Positions 53,653-63,267 of a DNA stretch of 64,000 bases are shown here, piece after piece (the first letter of the stretch is position 1; every line of letters starts with the position of its first letter). Source of the DNA: Methyloligella halotolerans. Lineage in GTDB: Bacteria > Pseudomonadota > Alphaproteobacteria > Rhizobiales > Methyloligellaceae. Under the pieces are notes generated by a model. It had not been told where the DNA came from, did not search any database, and worked only from the letters and a program-made list of their open reading frames with translations. The translations under genes were made by a program, and so were the position numbers. The stretch covers positions 248,001-312,000 of the forward strand of contig NZ_MASI01000001.1 in the NCBI RefSeq assembly GCF_001708935.1, in the 5' to 3' direction.

Positions 53653-54513
53653 CTACTTGGCCGGCTCTTCGGCCTTCGCGTCGTCGGTTTTGGTCTCGCC
53701 CGCCGCCTCGGCAGCCGGCGTCTCGTCCTCTTTCGATTCCGGGGCGGCTTCCTCGGCCTCGTCCGCAAGGGCGGTCTCGGCCACGGGCTCCTCGGCTTCG
53801 CCGATATCGACGCCGATGTTGCCCTGGGCGCGCTCGATGCCGTCTAGCGCGGCGCGGGCGATCAGGTCGCAATACAGCGTGATCGCGCGGCCGGCGTCGT
53901 CATTGCCCGGGACCGGGAAGTTGATGCCGTCGGGATCGCAATTGCTATCCACGATCGCCACGACAGGCATATTAAGCTTGTGGGCCTCGGCGATGGCGAT
54001 GCTCTCTTTGTTGGTGTCGATGACGACCATGAGATCCGGCGGCGCGCCCATATCCTTGATGCCGCCCAGGGACCGCTCGAGCTTGTCCTTCTCGCGGGTG
54101 AGCTGCAGCAGCTCTTTCTTGGTGAGGCCGTGGGTGTCGCCCGCGAACAGCTCTTCCAAGGATTTCAGCCGCTTGATGGAATGGGAAATGGTCCGCCAGT
54201 TGGTGAGCGTGCCGCCCAGCCAACGGTGGTTGATGTAGTACTGCGCGCAAGAGCGAGCGGCTTCGGCGATGGCCTCGGAGGCCTGACGCTTGGTGCCGAC
54301 GAACAGCACGCGGCCGCCCTTGGCGACCGTATCGGAGATCTGGACCAGGGCCTGGTGCAGCAGCGGCACGGTCTGGGTCAGATCCATGATGTGGATGTTG
54401 TTGCGCTCCCCGTAGATATAGGGGGCCATTTTCGGGTTCCAGCGGTGGGTCTGGTGGCCGAAATGCACGCCAGCTTCCAACAGCTGACGCATCGTCACGT
54501 CGGGCAGTGCCAT
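53653..54513 (-). CDS. rpsB: 30S ribosomal protein S2
   Basis: Small-subunit protein, 286 residues. Conserved parts: [53 protein letters not shown], and [20 protein letters not shown]. The last 50 residues are an Ala/Glu/Lys-rich acidic tail ([20 protein letters not shown]), longer than in E. coli S2 and probably disordered. First gene of the rpsB-tsf-pyrH-frr series. Complete. Confidence 0.96.
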   Translation of the reverse strand: MALPDVTMRQLLEAGVHFGHQTHRWNPKMAPYIYGERNNIHIMDLTQTVPLLHQALVQISDTVAKGGRVLFVGTKRQASEAIAEAARSCAQYYINHRWLGGTLTNWRTISHSIKRLKSLEELFAGDTHGLTKKELLQLTREKDKLERSLGGIKDMGAPPDLMVVIDTNKESIAIAEAHKLNMPVVAIVDSNCDPDGINFPVPGNDDAGRAITLYCDLIARAALDGIERAQGNIGVDIGEAEEPVAETALADEAEEAAPESKEDETPAAEAAGETKTDDAKAEEPAK

Positions 54514-54746
54514 GGGCCTGCGTCTCCTTTTTCCGGTTTCTTCCTCCGCGGGGTTATGAAACGCCCGAGCCTTTCAAGAGCCGGAGCGCTCACCGGAGCG
54601 AGAGCGGAACCGATTGTCGTGGAACCGCAACGCATCCCCGCGTGTGAGATGAGGCGGGTTATAGGGAGGACGCGGCGAATTGGCAAGCGCCGGGAAGCCG
54701 CAGATTTTAGCGGCCTTGCAACGCCGGCCTTGCAACGAAGGAAGCC
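54514..54746 (-). promoter_or_regulatory. rpsB leader region
   Basis: A 233-bp gap between the rpsB start and the dnaE stop. It should contain the promoter and leader of the rpsB operon; GGAGACGC just upstream of 54513 is the ribosome site. I saw no recognisable promoter hexamers or terminator. Confidence 0.3.
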
Positions 54747-57700
54747 TCAGAGGGCTTCGACCTCGCTGACCCCGTCGATGATGGCGAGGGCGCTCTTCCG
54801 GCGCGGGGTCGCGTTGATGCCCTGCCCCAGCTCGAACTCAACCTCCCGGTCGAGATCGTCGAGGCGGACCACTATGCGCAGTGTGCTGCGCTTGCCGGTC
54901 CCGTTCTGGGCCTGGGACAGCTCCTCGGCCAGCGCGCTCAAGCCTCCGGCGCCATCGACCACCACTTTCAGCCCTTGGGGCAGCTTCGCGGCGGCTTCTT
55001 CCAGGGACGACACGTTGTTGATGCGCGCCTTGACGCTGTCGCCGCCCTCGCCATCGAGCTCCGCCTCCAGATCGAGCAGTACCACATTGCCGGTTTCCAA
55101 TAGCGGACGCCCGGCGGAGAGGGCTTCGGAGAAGATCACCGCTTCGAACTGGCCGGAGCGGTCGGAGGCGGCGACGAAGGCGAAGGCGTTGCCGCGCTGG
55201 CTCTTACGCTCGCGCTTGGCGAGGATCGTTGCGGCGACCCGGCCGACGACCTTGCCCTGGCGCGCCTTTGCGGCAAGCTGGGACCAGCTTTCGGCGCGGA
55301 GGCGGGTCAGCACGTCCTCGTAATCGTCGAGGGGATGTCCGGAGAGGAACACGCCGACGGCGTCGAACTCGTAGGAGAGGCGCTCGGTCGGCAGCCAGGG
55401 TTTGGCGGGGCGCATGGGAATCGGCGGCGGCCCTTCGGCGCCGAGGACGAAGAGATCGTTCTGGCCGCCTGCGGCGGCTTCCAGGCTCTGGAGCCCGGCG
55501 GCATGATGCGATCGATATTGGCGTAGGCCACCGCACGCTCGACGCCGAGACAGTCCAATGCCCCGGCGTAGCAGAGATTTTCCAGCGCCCGCTTGTTGAC
55601 GTAGCGGGGGCTGATGCGGCGGGCGAAATCGGAGATGTCCTTGAAGGGTCCCCTCGCCTCGCGCTCCTCGACGATGTGCTCGACCGCCTGACGGCCGACA
55701 TTGCGAAGGGCGGCCAGGGAATAGCGGATGGCGTCCTCGCGCGGCAGGAAGGCCACCTCGGAATGGTTTACGGAAGGCGGAAGCACCTCGATGCCGAGCC
55801 GCTCCGCCTCGCGGACGAAGCCGGAGAGCTTGTCGGCGTTGCCCATGTCGAGGGTCATGGAGGCGGCGATGAACTCGACCGTGTAGTTCGCCTTCAGATA
55901 GGCGGTCTGGTAGGTGAGCAGCGCATATGGCGCGGAGTGGGATTTGTTGAAACCGTATTCGGCGAACTTGGCGCAGGCATCGAAGACCGCCTGGGCGGTC
56001 TTCTTGTCGTAGCCCCGCTCGGCAGCGCCCTTCATGAAGCGCTCGCCCTGCTTGGCCATCTCGGACCGGATCTTCTTGCCCATGGCACGGCGCAGGAGAT
56101 CGGCTTCCGCCAGGGTAAAGCCCGCCATATCGCGGGCGATCTGCTGTACCTGCTCCTGATAGGTGATGACGCCGTAGGTCGGCGCGAGGATCGGCTCCAG
56201 ATCCTTATGGATGTATTCGATCTTCTCCACGCCGAGCTTGCGCGCGCAGTAGAGCGGGATATTGGCCATGGGGCCCGGCCGATAGAGCGCGACCAGGGCG
56301 ATCAGATCCTCGAAGCGGTCCGGCACCATGTCGACCAGCGCCCGGCGCATGCCCTGGCTTTCCACCTGGAACACGCCGACGGTCTCGCCCTTGGCCAGCA
56401 TGTCGAAGGTCGGCTGATTGTCGAGCGGCAGGCGGACCAGATCGATCTCGTCGCCTTTGGCGCGGATGAAGTTCGCCGTCTGCTCGATGACCGTGAGGGT
56501 CTTCAGGCCGAGGAAGTCGAACTTCACCAGCCCGGCATCCTCCACCCATTTCATGTTGAACTGGGTCGCCGGCAGAGGCGCGCGCGGATCGCGGTAGAGG
56601 GGCACCAGATCGATCAGGGGCCGGTCGGCAATCACGACGCCCGCCGCATGGGTCGAGGCGTGGCGGTAGAGCCCTTCCAGGCGCTGGCCGATATCCAAAA
56701 GCTTGGCGACGATCTCCTCGTCGTCGCGGGCCTCCTGCAAACGCGGCTCGCCCTCGATGGCCTGGGCCAGGGTCACCGGATTGGCGGGGTTGTTGGGGAC
56801 CAGCTTGCAGAGCTTGTCGACCTGGCCGTAGGGCATTTGGAGGACGCGGCCGACATCGCGCAGCACAGCGCGGGCCTGGAGCTTACCGAAGGTGATGATC
56901 TGGGCGACCCGGTCGGCGCCGTAATGGTTCTGGACGTAGGTGATCACCTCGTCGCGCCGGTCCTGACAGAAATCGATGTCGAAGTCGGGCATCGACACAC
57001 GGTCGGGGTTGAGGAAGCGTTCGAAGATCAGGCCGAAGCGGATCGGATCGAGATCGGTGATGGTGAGCGCCCAGGCGACGAGGGAGCCGGCGCCGGAGCC
57101 GCGGCCCGGCCCCACGGGAATCTTCTGCGCTTTCGCCCACTGGATGAAGTCCGCAACGATCAGAAAGTAGCCCGGGTAGCGCATGCGGATGATGACATCG
57201 AGCTCGAAGTCGAGGCGCTCCTTGTAATCCGCCTCCGTCTGACCCGGCGCGAGGCCCTGGGCCTCGAGCCGCTTCTGGAGGCCCGCTTCGGCGACCTCGC
57301 GCAGTTTGGCGGCCTCGGCTTCGGCGCGCTCTTCCGGAGAGGTCTCGCCGGAGACGAAGCTCGGCAGCATGGGCGCCTGCTTCGTCGGGCAATAGGCGCA
57401 GCGCTTGGCGATCTCGGCGGTGTTGTCGATTGCCTCGGGCAGATCGGCGAACAGCGCCACCATTTCAGCCTGGGACTTGAAGTAATGCTGAGGGCTCAGG
57501 CGGCGCCGCTCGTCCACGGAGATATAGCTGCCTTCGGCGATGCAGAGCAGCGCGTCGTGGGCCTCATAATCCTCGGTCTCGGCGAAATACGGTTCGTTTG
57601 TCGCGACGATCGGCAGGCGCAGGTCGTAGGCGGCCTGGAGCAGATGGGGCTCGACGGCGCGTTCGTGGGGTAGCCCGTGACGCTGCAGTTCCACATAGAG

Positions 57701-58264
57701 CCGGTCGCCGAAGATCCCATGCAGGAAGGCGAGACGCGCGCGGGCCGTATCGGCATGGGCCCGGGCGAAGGCGCTGTCGATGGGGCCGTCCGGACCGCCG
57801 GTCAACGCGATCAAATCTTCGGAATGCTCGGCGAGCTGGTCTCGGGTGACCACGAGGGTACCGGTTTCGGCGCCTGCGATATAGGCCTCGCTGGAGAGCC
57901 GCATCAGGTTTCGGTAGCCGAGCTCGCTTTTGGCAAGGAGTGCGAGGCGCCCGTCGGGCCGGATCGGATCGGGCTCCGCGCCCGGCGTGACGGGCTTGGG
58001 AGGGTCGAGGCTCACGGAGAGGCTGCAGCCGATGATGGGCTGCACCCCCGCCCCGCTCATGACGGTGGAGAATTCCAGCGCGCCGAACAGATTGTTGCTG
58101 TCGGTCAGCGCCAAGGCCGGCATGCGATCGTCTTTCGCGAAATTCGCGAGTTGGTTGATCTTCAGCGCGCCTTCCAGAAGCGAATAGGCCGAATGGGTGC
58201 GCAGATGGATGAAGATCCGCTTCTGGTCCGGCGCTTTCGGCTCTGATGTTTCGGTCTCTGGCAT
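54747..58264 (-). CDS. dnaE: DNA polymerase III alpha subunit DnaE, frameshifted
   Basis: Replicative polymerase catalytic subunit. The PHP domain is at the N-terminus (IHLRTHSAYSLLEGALKINQ). The polymerase core includes IPVGPGRGSGAGSLVAWAL, MPDFDIDFCQDRRDEVI with the catalytic aspartates, HATHAAG-type RHASTHAAGVVIAD, and EYGFNKSHSAPYALLTY. The frame is lost near 55494-55498: restoring one C on the plus strand (GAGCCCGG to GAGCCCCGG) joins DRIMPPG to LQSLEAAAGGQNDLFVLG and continues to the tau/beta-binding C-terminal region, stop 54747. The span of 3518 plus one base gives 1172 codons. As this gene is essential, the break is almost surely a sequence error. Confidence 0.95.
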
Positions 58265-58431
58265 ACTGATTCCGGCTCGGGAGTGACCCTCCTACACCTC
58301 CGCGATTCTGGGCGCCGGTGGAAGGCTCGCGGCGTCGCGGCCCTGCTCCGTCCCCATAATTCACGGTTAAAGCATGTTCTTATTTTGTTCTCGTCGTCAA
58401 GTGAGAATGCGCGTCGCGCAGATTGGCGGCT

Positions 58432-59157
58432 CTATTCGGTGGAAATTTCTCCGACGACGATGGTCTCTTCGACCAGCTTACCCTCCGACAGACGGATTAC
58501 CCGGTCCATCCGGCTCGCCAGCTCCAGATTATGGGTGGCGATGAGAGCGCCCACGGCGGAGTTGCGGACCAGGTCCAGCAACTCGGCGAAGACCTTCTCG
58601 CCCGTGTGAGGGTCGAGATTGCCGGTCGGTTCGTCGGCCAGGAGCAGTGCGGGGTTGTTCGCAACGCCACGGGCGATGGCGACGCGCTGCTGCTCGCCGC
58701 CGGAAAGCTGGGACGGGCGATGGTCGGCGCGTTCGGTCAGCCCGAAGGCGGCCAGCAGCTCAGCAGCGCGGGCCTCGGCCGTCGGGCGGTCTCTCCCCAG
58801 GATCATCTGGGGCAGCACGACGTTCTCGGTGGCCGAGAATTCCGGCAGCAGATGATGGAACTGGTAGACGAAGCCGATCTCCTGGCGGCGCATGCGGGTC
58901 CGCCCCTTGTCGTCCAGGGCGCCGCAATCGATGCCGCCGATCATCACCTTGCCGCTGGAGGGCTGCTCCAGGAGGCCGGCGATATGCAGCAGGGTCGACT
59001 TTCCGGCGCCGGAGGGGCCGAGCAGCGCCACGGTCTCGCCAGGGAATATCTCGGCGGAGGCGCCGTCGAGCACCTTCAGCTCGCGGGGGCCCTGCTTGAA
59101 CTCATGGGTCAGCGCCTCGAGGCGAAGCGCCGGTTCGGTCTTGGATGCGGTGTCCAC
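58432..59157 (-). CDS. lolD: Lipoprotein-releasing ABC transporter ATPase LolD
   Basis: Nucleotide-binding subunit of LolCDE, which extracts outer-membrane lipoproteins from the inner membrane to LolA. The 241-residue protein has Walker [13 protein letters not shown], the signature [14 protein letters not shown] and Walker [13 protein letters not shown]. It starts 10 bases after the lolC stop. Complete. Confidence 0.95.
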   Translation of the reverse strand: MDTASKTEPALRLEALTHEFKQGPRELKVLDGASAEIFPGETVALLGPSGAGKSTLLHIAGLLEQPSSGKVMIGGIDCGALDDKGRTRMRRQEIGFVYQFHHLLPEFSATENVVLPQMILGRDRPTAEARAAELLAAFGLTERADHRPSQLSGGEQQRVAIARGVANNPALLLADEPTGNLDPHTGEKVFAELLDLVRNSAVGALIATHNLELASRMDRVIRLSEGKLVEETIVVGEISTE

Positions 59158-59167
59158 GAATTTACGC

Positions 59168-60463
59168 CTAGCCGTATCTCAGGGCTTCCACGGGGTCGAG
59201 CCGGGAGGCCTTCCAGGAGGGGTAGAGGGTGGCGAGCACGGAAAGCGCGAGCGCCATGACGACGACAGAGACGGTCTCGCCGGTGTCCATCTCGGCGGGC
59301 ATCTGGGAGAGGTAGTAGAGCTCCGGCGAGAAGAGCTCCGTATTGGTCGCCCAGGCGATGAACTCGCGGATGCTCTCGATATTCACGCAGACCAGCACGC
59401 CCAGGGCCAGCCCGGCCAGCGTGCCCACCACGCCGATGCTGGCGCCGGTGATGAAGAAAATGCGCATCACCGCGCCGCGGCTCGCACCCATGGTGCGCAG
59501 GATGGCGATGTCGCCGGTCTTGTCCTTCACGAGCATGATCATGCCGGAGATGATGTTGAGGGCGGCCACAAGAACGATCAGCGTCAGAATCAAGAACATC
59601 ACGTTTCGTTCCACCTCCAGCGCATTGAAGAAGGTGGCGTTCCGCTGGCGCCAGTCGCTGATATAGATGGTCGGTCCGCCCGCATCGAGGATCTTGGGTC
59701 CGAGCTCGCCGACCTCGTCGGGAGAATCGAGCACGACTTCGAGCACGGTCACGCTGCCGGGCTTGTTGAAGTAACGCTGCGCCTCGGCCAGCGGCATGAA
59801 CAAGATCGAAGAATCGTATTCCGACATGCCGAGCTCGAAGATCGCCTTCACGGGGTAGCGTTTCACCCGGGGCGCGGTGCCAAGCGCGGTGGAGGCGCCC
59901 CGTGGGGAGAGCAGGCTCACCTCGTCGCCGACCTTCACGTTGAGATTGTTGGCGAGCCGGGAGCCTAGGGCGAGCCCCTCCCCTTCGTCGAAGCCTTCCA
60001 GGGTGCCGAAGCGGACGTTCTGGGCGACGGCGCCCAGCTCCTTCAGGTCCTTCTCGGTGACGCCGCGGACCAGCGCGCCGGTCTGGGTGGCCGGGGTGGT
60101 GATCATCACCTGGCCTTCGATCAGCGGAATCGCGTGCTGCACGCCGCCGATGCCGGTGATGCGGCTCGCCACGTCCTTGTAGTCGGTGAAATCGTCATCG
60201 AGGGGGTGCACGACCACATGGCCGTTGAGGCCGAGCATCTTATCGAACAGCTCCTGCCGGAAGCCGTTCATGACCGCCATGACGATGATGAGGGTGGCCA
60301 CGCCCAGCAGGATGCCGAGGAAGGAGAAGCCGGCGATGACCGAGATGAAGCCCTCCTTCCGGCGGGGGCGCAAGTAACGGACAGCAACGAGCCACTCGAA
60401 GGGCGCGAAGGACTGGCCCGTTCCGCTTACCTTGCAGTCTTGCTCGCGTCGCTCATGCGTCAC
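59168..60463 (-). CDS. lolC: Lipoprotein-releasing permease LolC/LolE-type
   Basis: Membrane subunit of the Lol exporter, 431 residues. An N-terminal helix ([20 protein letters not shown]), a large periplasmic MacB-like domain (about 60-270), and three C-terminal FtsX-type helices ([40 protein letters not shown] and [18 protein letters not shown]) are visible. A single LolC/E-type gene here suggests a LolF homodimer transporter, as in many alphaproteobacteria; that is inference. Its start overlaps the proS stop (60453). Complete. Confidence 0.94.
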   Translation of the reverse strand: MTHERREQDCKVSGTGQSFAPFEWLVAVRYLRPRRKEGFISVIAGFSFLGILLGVATLIIVMAVMNGFRQELFDKMLGLNGHVVVHPLDDDFTDYKDVASRITGIGGVQHAIPLIEGQVMITTPATQTGALVRGVTEKDLKELGAVAQNVRFGTLEGFDEGEGLALGSRLANNLNVKVGDEVSLLSPRGASTALGTAPRVKRYPVKAIFELGMSEYDSSILFMPLAEAQRYFNKPGSVTVLEVVLDSPDEVGELGPKILDAGGPTIYISDWRQRNATFFNALEVERNVMFLILTLIVLVAALNIISGMIMLVKDKTGDIAILRTMGASRGAVMRIFFITGASIGVVGTLAGLALGVLVCVNIESIREFIAWATNTELFSPELYYLSQMPAEMDTGETVSVVVMALALSVLATLYPSWKASRLDPVEALRYG

Positions 60464-61802
60464 CCCGTATGGCCGCCTCGACGTTTTCGCGAAGGCGTTC
60501 GGTCACGTCGTCGGGCGAAATGGCGATCTTCTCGCCTGTCGCCCTGTGCTTCAGCTCCACCTCGCCGGAGGCGAGCCCTTTCGGCCCGACCACGATCTGC
60601 CAGGGAAGCCCGATCAGATCCATGGTGGTGAACTTGGCGCCGGCCCGATCGTCGCGGTCGTCGTAGAGAATGTCGAGCCCCGCCGCCTGCAGAGACCGGT
60701 AGAGCTTCTCGCACGCTTCGTCGGTCGCCGCATCGCCGGCCTTGAGGTTGATCAGACCGGCATCGAAGGGAGCCACGCTTTGCGGCCAAATGATGCCCGC
60801 ATCGTCGTGGGACGCTTCGATGATGGCGCCGACCAAGCGGGAGACGCCGATACCGTAGGATCCCATTTCGACCGGAATCAACTCGCCCTCGGGGCCCTGC
60901 ACCTTCGCGTTCATGGGCTCGGAGTATTTGGTGCCGAAATAGAAGACCTGCCCGACCTCGATGCCGCGGGCGGAGAGCTGCTTGTCCTTAGGCACTTCCT
61001 TCTCGAAGCGCTCCGGCTCGTGCACGTCTTCGGTGGCGGCGTAGAGCGCGGTGCGGGCATCGACATAGGGGGTGAGATCGCTCCCGTAATCGATGTCCTC
61101 CGGCGGTGGCGCCATCTCTACAAGATCCCTGTGGCAATAGACGGCGGATTCGCCCGTCTCGGCCAGGATGATGAACTCGTGGGAAAGATCGCCGCCGATG
61201 GGGCCCGTCTCGGCCCGCATGGGGACGGCGCGCAAGCCCATCCGCGCGAAGGTCCGCAAGTAGGAAGCGAACATCTTGTGATAGGAACGGACCGAGTCCT
61301 CCTTCGTCAGATCGAAGGAATAGGCATCCTTCATCAGGAACTCGCGGCCGCGCATGACGCCGAAGCGGGGTCGGACCTCATCCCGGAACTTCCACTGGAT
61401 ATGATAGAGGTTCCTCGGGAGGTCCTTGTAGGACTTCACCCCTGCCCGGAAGATCTCGGTGATCATCTCCTCATTGGTCGGCCCGTAGAGCATGTCGCGC
61501 TCGTGCCGGTCGGTGATGCGCAGCATCTCCTTGCCGTAGGCATCGTAGCGGCCGCTCTCCCGCCAGAGCTCGGCGGGCTGGATGGTCGGCATGAGAAGCT
61601 GCAGGGCACCTGCGCGGTCCTGCTCCTCGATGACGATCCGCTCGATCTTGTTCAGCACCTTGTAGCCCAACGGCAGCCACGAATAGATGCCGGCGCTGGA
61701 CTGGCGGATCATGCCGGCCCGCAGCATCAGGCGGTGTGAGACGATCTCTGCTTCCTTGGGATCGTCGCGCAGAATCGGAAGGAAATATTGGCTGAGGCGC
61801 AT
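60453..61802 (-). CDS. proS: Prolyl-tRNA synthetase, short alphaproteobacterial type
   Basis: Class II synthetase charging tRNA-Pro, 449 residues. Motif 1 region: [19 protein letters not shown]. Motif 2: [20 protein letters not shown]. Motif 3: [15 protein letters not shown]. The anticodon-binding domain is at the C-terminus. The editing insertion (INS) domain of E. coli-type ProS is missing, which is normal for alphaproteobacteria; mischarged Ala-tRNA-Pro must then be cleared by a separate ProXp-ala protein. Its stop overlaps the lolC start. Complete. Confidence 0.95.
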   Translation of the reverse strand: MRLSQYFLPILRDDPKEAEIVSHRLMLRAGMIRQSSAGIYSWLPLGYKVLNKIERIVIEEQDRAGALQLLMPTIQPAELWRESGRYDAYGKEMLRITDRHERDMLYGPTNEEMITEIFRAGVKSYKDLPRNLYHIQWKFRDEVRPRFGVMRGREFLMKDAYSFDLTKEDSVRSYHKMFASYLRTFARMGLRAVPMRAETGPIGGDLSHEFIILAETGESAVYCHRDLVEMAPPPEDIDYGSDLTPYVDARTALYAATEDVHEPERFEKEVPKDKQLSARGIEVGQVFYFGTKYSEPMNAKVQGPEGELIPVEMGSYGIGVSRLVGAIIEASHDDAGIIWPQSVAPFDAGLINLKAGDAATDEACEKLYRSLQAAGLDILYDDRDDRAGAKFTTMDLIGLPWQIVVGPKGLASGEVELKHRATGEKIAISPDDVTERLRENVEAAIRGDA

Positions 61803-62354
61803 GAGGGCCCTGTCGGTACCAGCGGGATGAAACGGTCGGGCGGATCGCCGGGTCTTGCTGTCGATTCGTACGGCGAAGCCCGGCTGCCTGTGCCGCGCTA
61901 ATAGCTCACTTTGGCGAAACGGCGCAATGGCGCTGCCCGTTACAGGGCGAATTCGAAACGGTCCCCTGAAACATGCGTCGAGAGGTCACAATGTGTGGTG
62001 ACAATATGGCGCGGCTGAGTTAGTGTGCGCCCACAACGCGCTGAGGACGGGACCAAAAAACAATCTCGACTTTGTCGCTCGTTGAGAGATTGGACCAGTC
62101 CAAGTCTCAGGTCCAAGTCTTGGGAGGAAACGCTCTAGCCGCGCCAAATCTATATATTTTTCAATATGCGCAGCCGTTCTGCCGCGGTTCGCCGGACGTC
62201 AAGATCCGGCTGGCCAATTGAGACGGAACGTAAGAGCTATAAAAAATCTAGAGAGCGAGGCGCGCCGGCCTTGCTCTTTTTTTTTGCCCGAAGCCAGCGG
62301 TGCTGGGCACGTTCCAGAACGTGGCGAAATTGCGGCCGCCGCGTGGGGGCGCCC
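61803..62354. other. 552-bp non-coding gap between DUF1467 gene and proS
   Basis: The longest gap in the window. It should hold the proS-lolC-lolD promoter (minus strand); an AT-rich patch at 62150-62165 is the best place. It also contains a direct repeat GTCCAAGTCT (near 62096 and 62111), a small hairpin GCCGGA/TCCGGC at 62191-62210, and a strong terminator at 62252-62285. I found no convincing open frame or tRNA. Confidence 0.5.
62252..62285 (+). terminator. Strong Rho-independent terminator, bidirectional
   Basis: AGAGCGAGGC (62252-62261) pairs with GCCTTGCTCT (62268-62277) through ten pairs, one of them a G-U wobble, over a 6-nt loop (GCGCCG), followed on the plus strand by eight T (62278-62285). 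On the minus strand the same stem is followed by CTAGA and then six T, so it can also end the mce-DUF1467 transcript, whose stop is 70 bases upstream. The best fit is the plus direction, where no gene is annotated. Confidence 0.75.
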
Positions 62355-62633
62355 CTAGTACATGCTCTCGTATCGGGGCAGGAACGGAATATTGTCGAGG
62401 GTCACGACCCCCTGGAAGATGAGGAAATAGACGGCGGCAAAGATCACGCCTGCCACCAGGGTGGTCGCGATCAGCTTCGCACCGAAATGGGTTTTCGTGG
62501 GGGCGCTTTCCGCCGAGCCCGGTACGGTCTCCTCTTCGCTCTCGCCTTGCGGGTGGACGCCGAAGGGGAGGATCGCGAAGAGCACGATCCACCAGATCAC
62601 GAAGTAGACGGCAAAGCCGTAGAGGAAGTCCAT
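62355..62633 (-). CDS. DUF1467 small membrane protein
   Basis: A 92-residue membrane protein with two helices (FAVYFVIWWIVLFAILPFGV and LIATTLVAGVIFAAVYFLIF) joined by a charged loop (HPQGESEEETVP). The sequence and place between mce and proS match the DUF1467 family, conserved in alphaproteobacteria and of unknown function. It lies 12 bases after the mce stop, so the two are probably co-transcribed. Complete. Confidence 0.85.
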   Translation of the reverse strand: MDFLYGFAVYFVIWWIVLFAILPFGVHPQGESEEETVPGSAESAPTKTHFGAKLIATTLVAGVIFAAVYFLIFQGVVTLDNIPFLPRYESMY

Positions 62634-62645
62634 CGGGGGGGCCTC

Positions 62646-63050
62646 TTAGGCCTGTTCCAGCTCGACCAAAGTCCCAGAGAAGTCCTTCGGGTGCAGGAAG
62701 AGAACCGGCTTGCCGTGGGCGCCGATCTTCGGTTCACCGTCTCCCAGGACGCGGATCCCGTCTGCGACCAGCTTGTCCTTGGCGGTGGTGATGTCATCGA
62801 CCTCATAGCAGAGGTGATGGATGCCGCCGCCCGGATTGCGCTCGAGGAACTTGTCGATCGGCGAATTCTCGCCCAGCGCGCCCAGCAGCTCGATCTTGGT
62901 GTTGGGCAGCTCGATGAAGACGGTGGTGACCCCGTGCTCGGGCTGCTGCTCCTCCGCCGAAACCTTGGCGCCCAGTGTGTTGCGATAGATGTCGGCCGCT
63001 GCTTTCAGGTCGGGCACTGCAATGGCGACGTGGTTCAGCTTTCCGATCAT
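62646..63050 (-). CDS. mce: Methylmalonyl-CoA epimerase
   Basis: Vicinal-oxygen-chelate fold protein that epimerises methylmalonyl-CoA in propionate/ethylmalonyl-CoA metabolism. The 134-residue protein begins LNHVAIAVPDLKAAADIYRN, with metal-binding His in the first motif, then GGIHHLCYEVDDITTA, and FLHPKDFSGTLVELEQ at the C-terminus with the last Glu ligand. Gene order rnj-mce-DUF1467-proS is typical of Hyphomicrobiales. Complete. Confidence 0.93.
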   Translation of the reverse strand: MIGKLNHVAIAVPDLKAAADIYRNTLGAKVSAEEQQPEHGVTTVFIELPNTKIELLGALGENSPIDKFLERNPGGGIHHLCYEVDDITTAKDKLVADGIRVLGDGEPKIGAHGKPVLFLHPKDFSGTLVELEQA

Positions 63051-63150
63051 GGGCGTTCGCTCCTCTTAACTCTCGTCCGTGCTTTGCCGCCTCTTGTAAT
63101 GGCTCGGGCGGCGTTTCGCCAGTGGCGGCGAGGTCTCAGCCTATAGGAGT

Positions 63151-63248
63151 GTCATTGCAGGGCTTGTCCCGGCAATCCATGAACACCGACGCCCGTTGAA
63201 AGAACCGAGACCGGGGTTATGGATCCCCGGCACAAGGCCGGGGATGAC
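63151..63248. repeat. Long palindromic repeat between rnj and mce
   Basis: The element opens with GTCATTGCAGGGCTTGTCCC and closes with CCCCGGC-ACAAG-GCCGGGG (63225-63243) and ATGAC, so its ends are inverted copies of GTCAT/ATGAC with GGATT/GGATC-type inner parts. The inner 7-bp stem is perfect. It lies 19 bases past the rnj stop. It is the longest of three related intergenic palindromes in the window and resembles the interspersed palindromic units common in alphaproteobacteria. Confidence 0.6.
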
Positions 63249-63267
63249 TTCTGAAAGAGTCGCGGGC

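Noticed and set aside
55229..57673. An 814-codon open frame antisense to dnaE, and a 531-codon frame antisense to bamA (45250-46845)
   Set aside because: Same reason: they lie wholly inside essential genes with clear motifs and show Leu/Gly/Asp/His-rich shadow composition.
62191..62210. A tRNA or attachment site in the 552-bp gap (GCCGGA/TCCGGC hairpin with a nearby GGTTCGCC)
   Set aside because: The GGTTCG resembles a T-loop, but no acceptor stem, anticodon arm or CCA-proximal pairing could be built around it.
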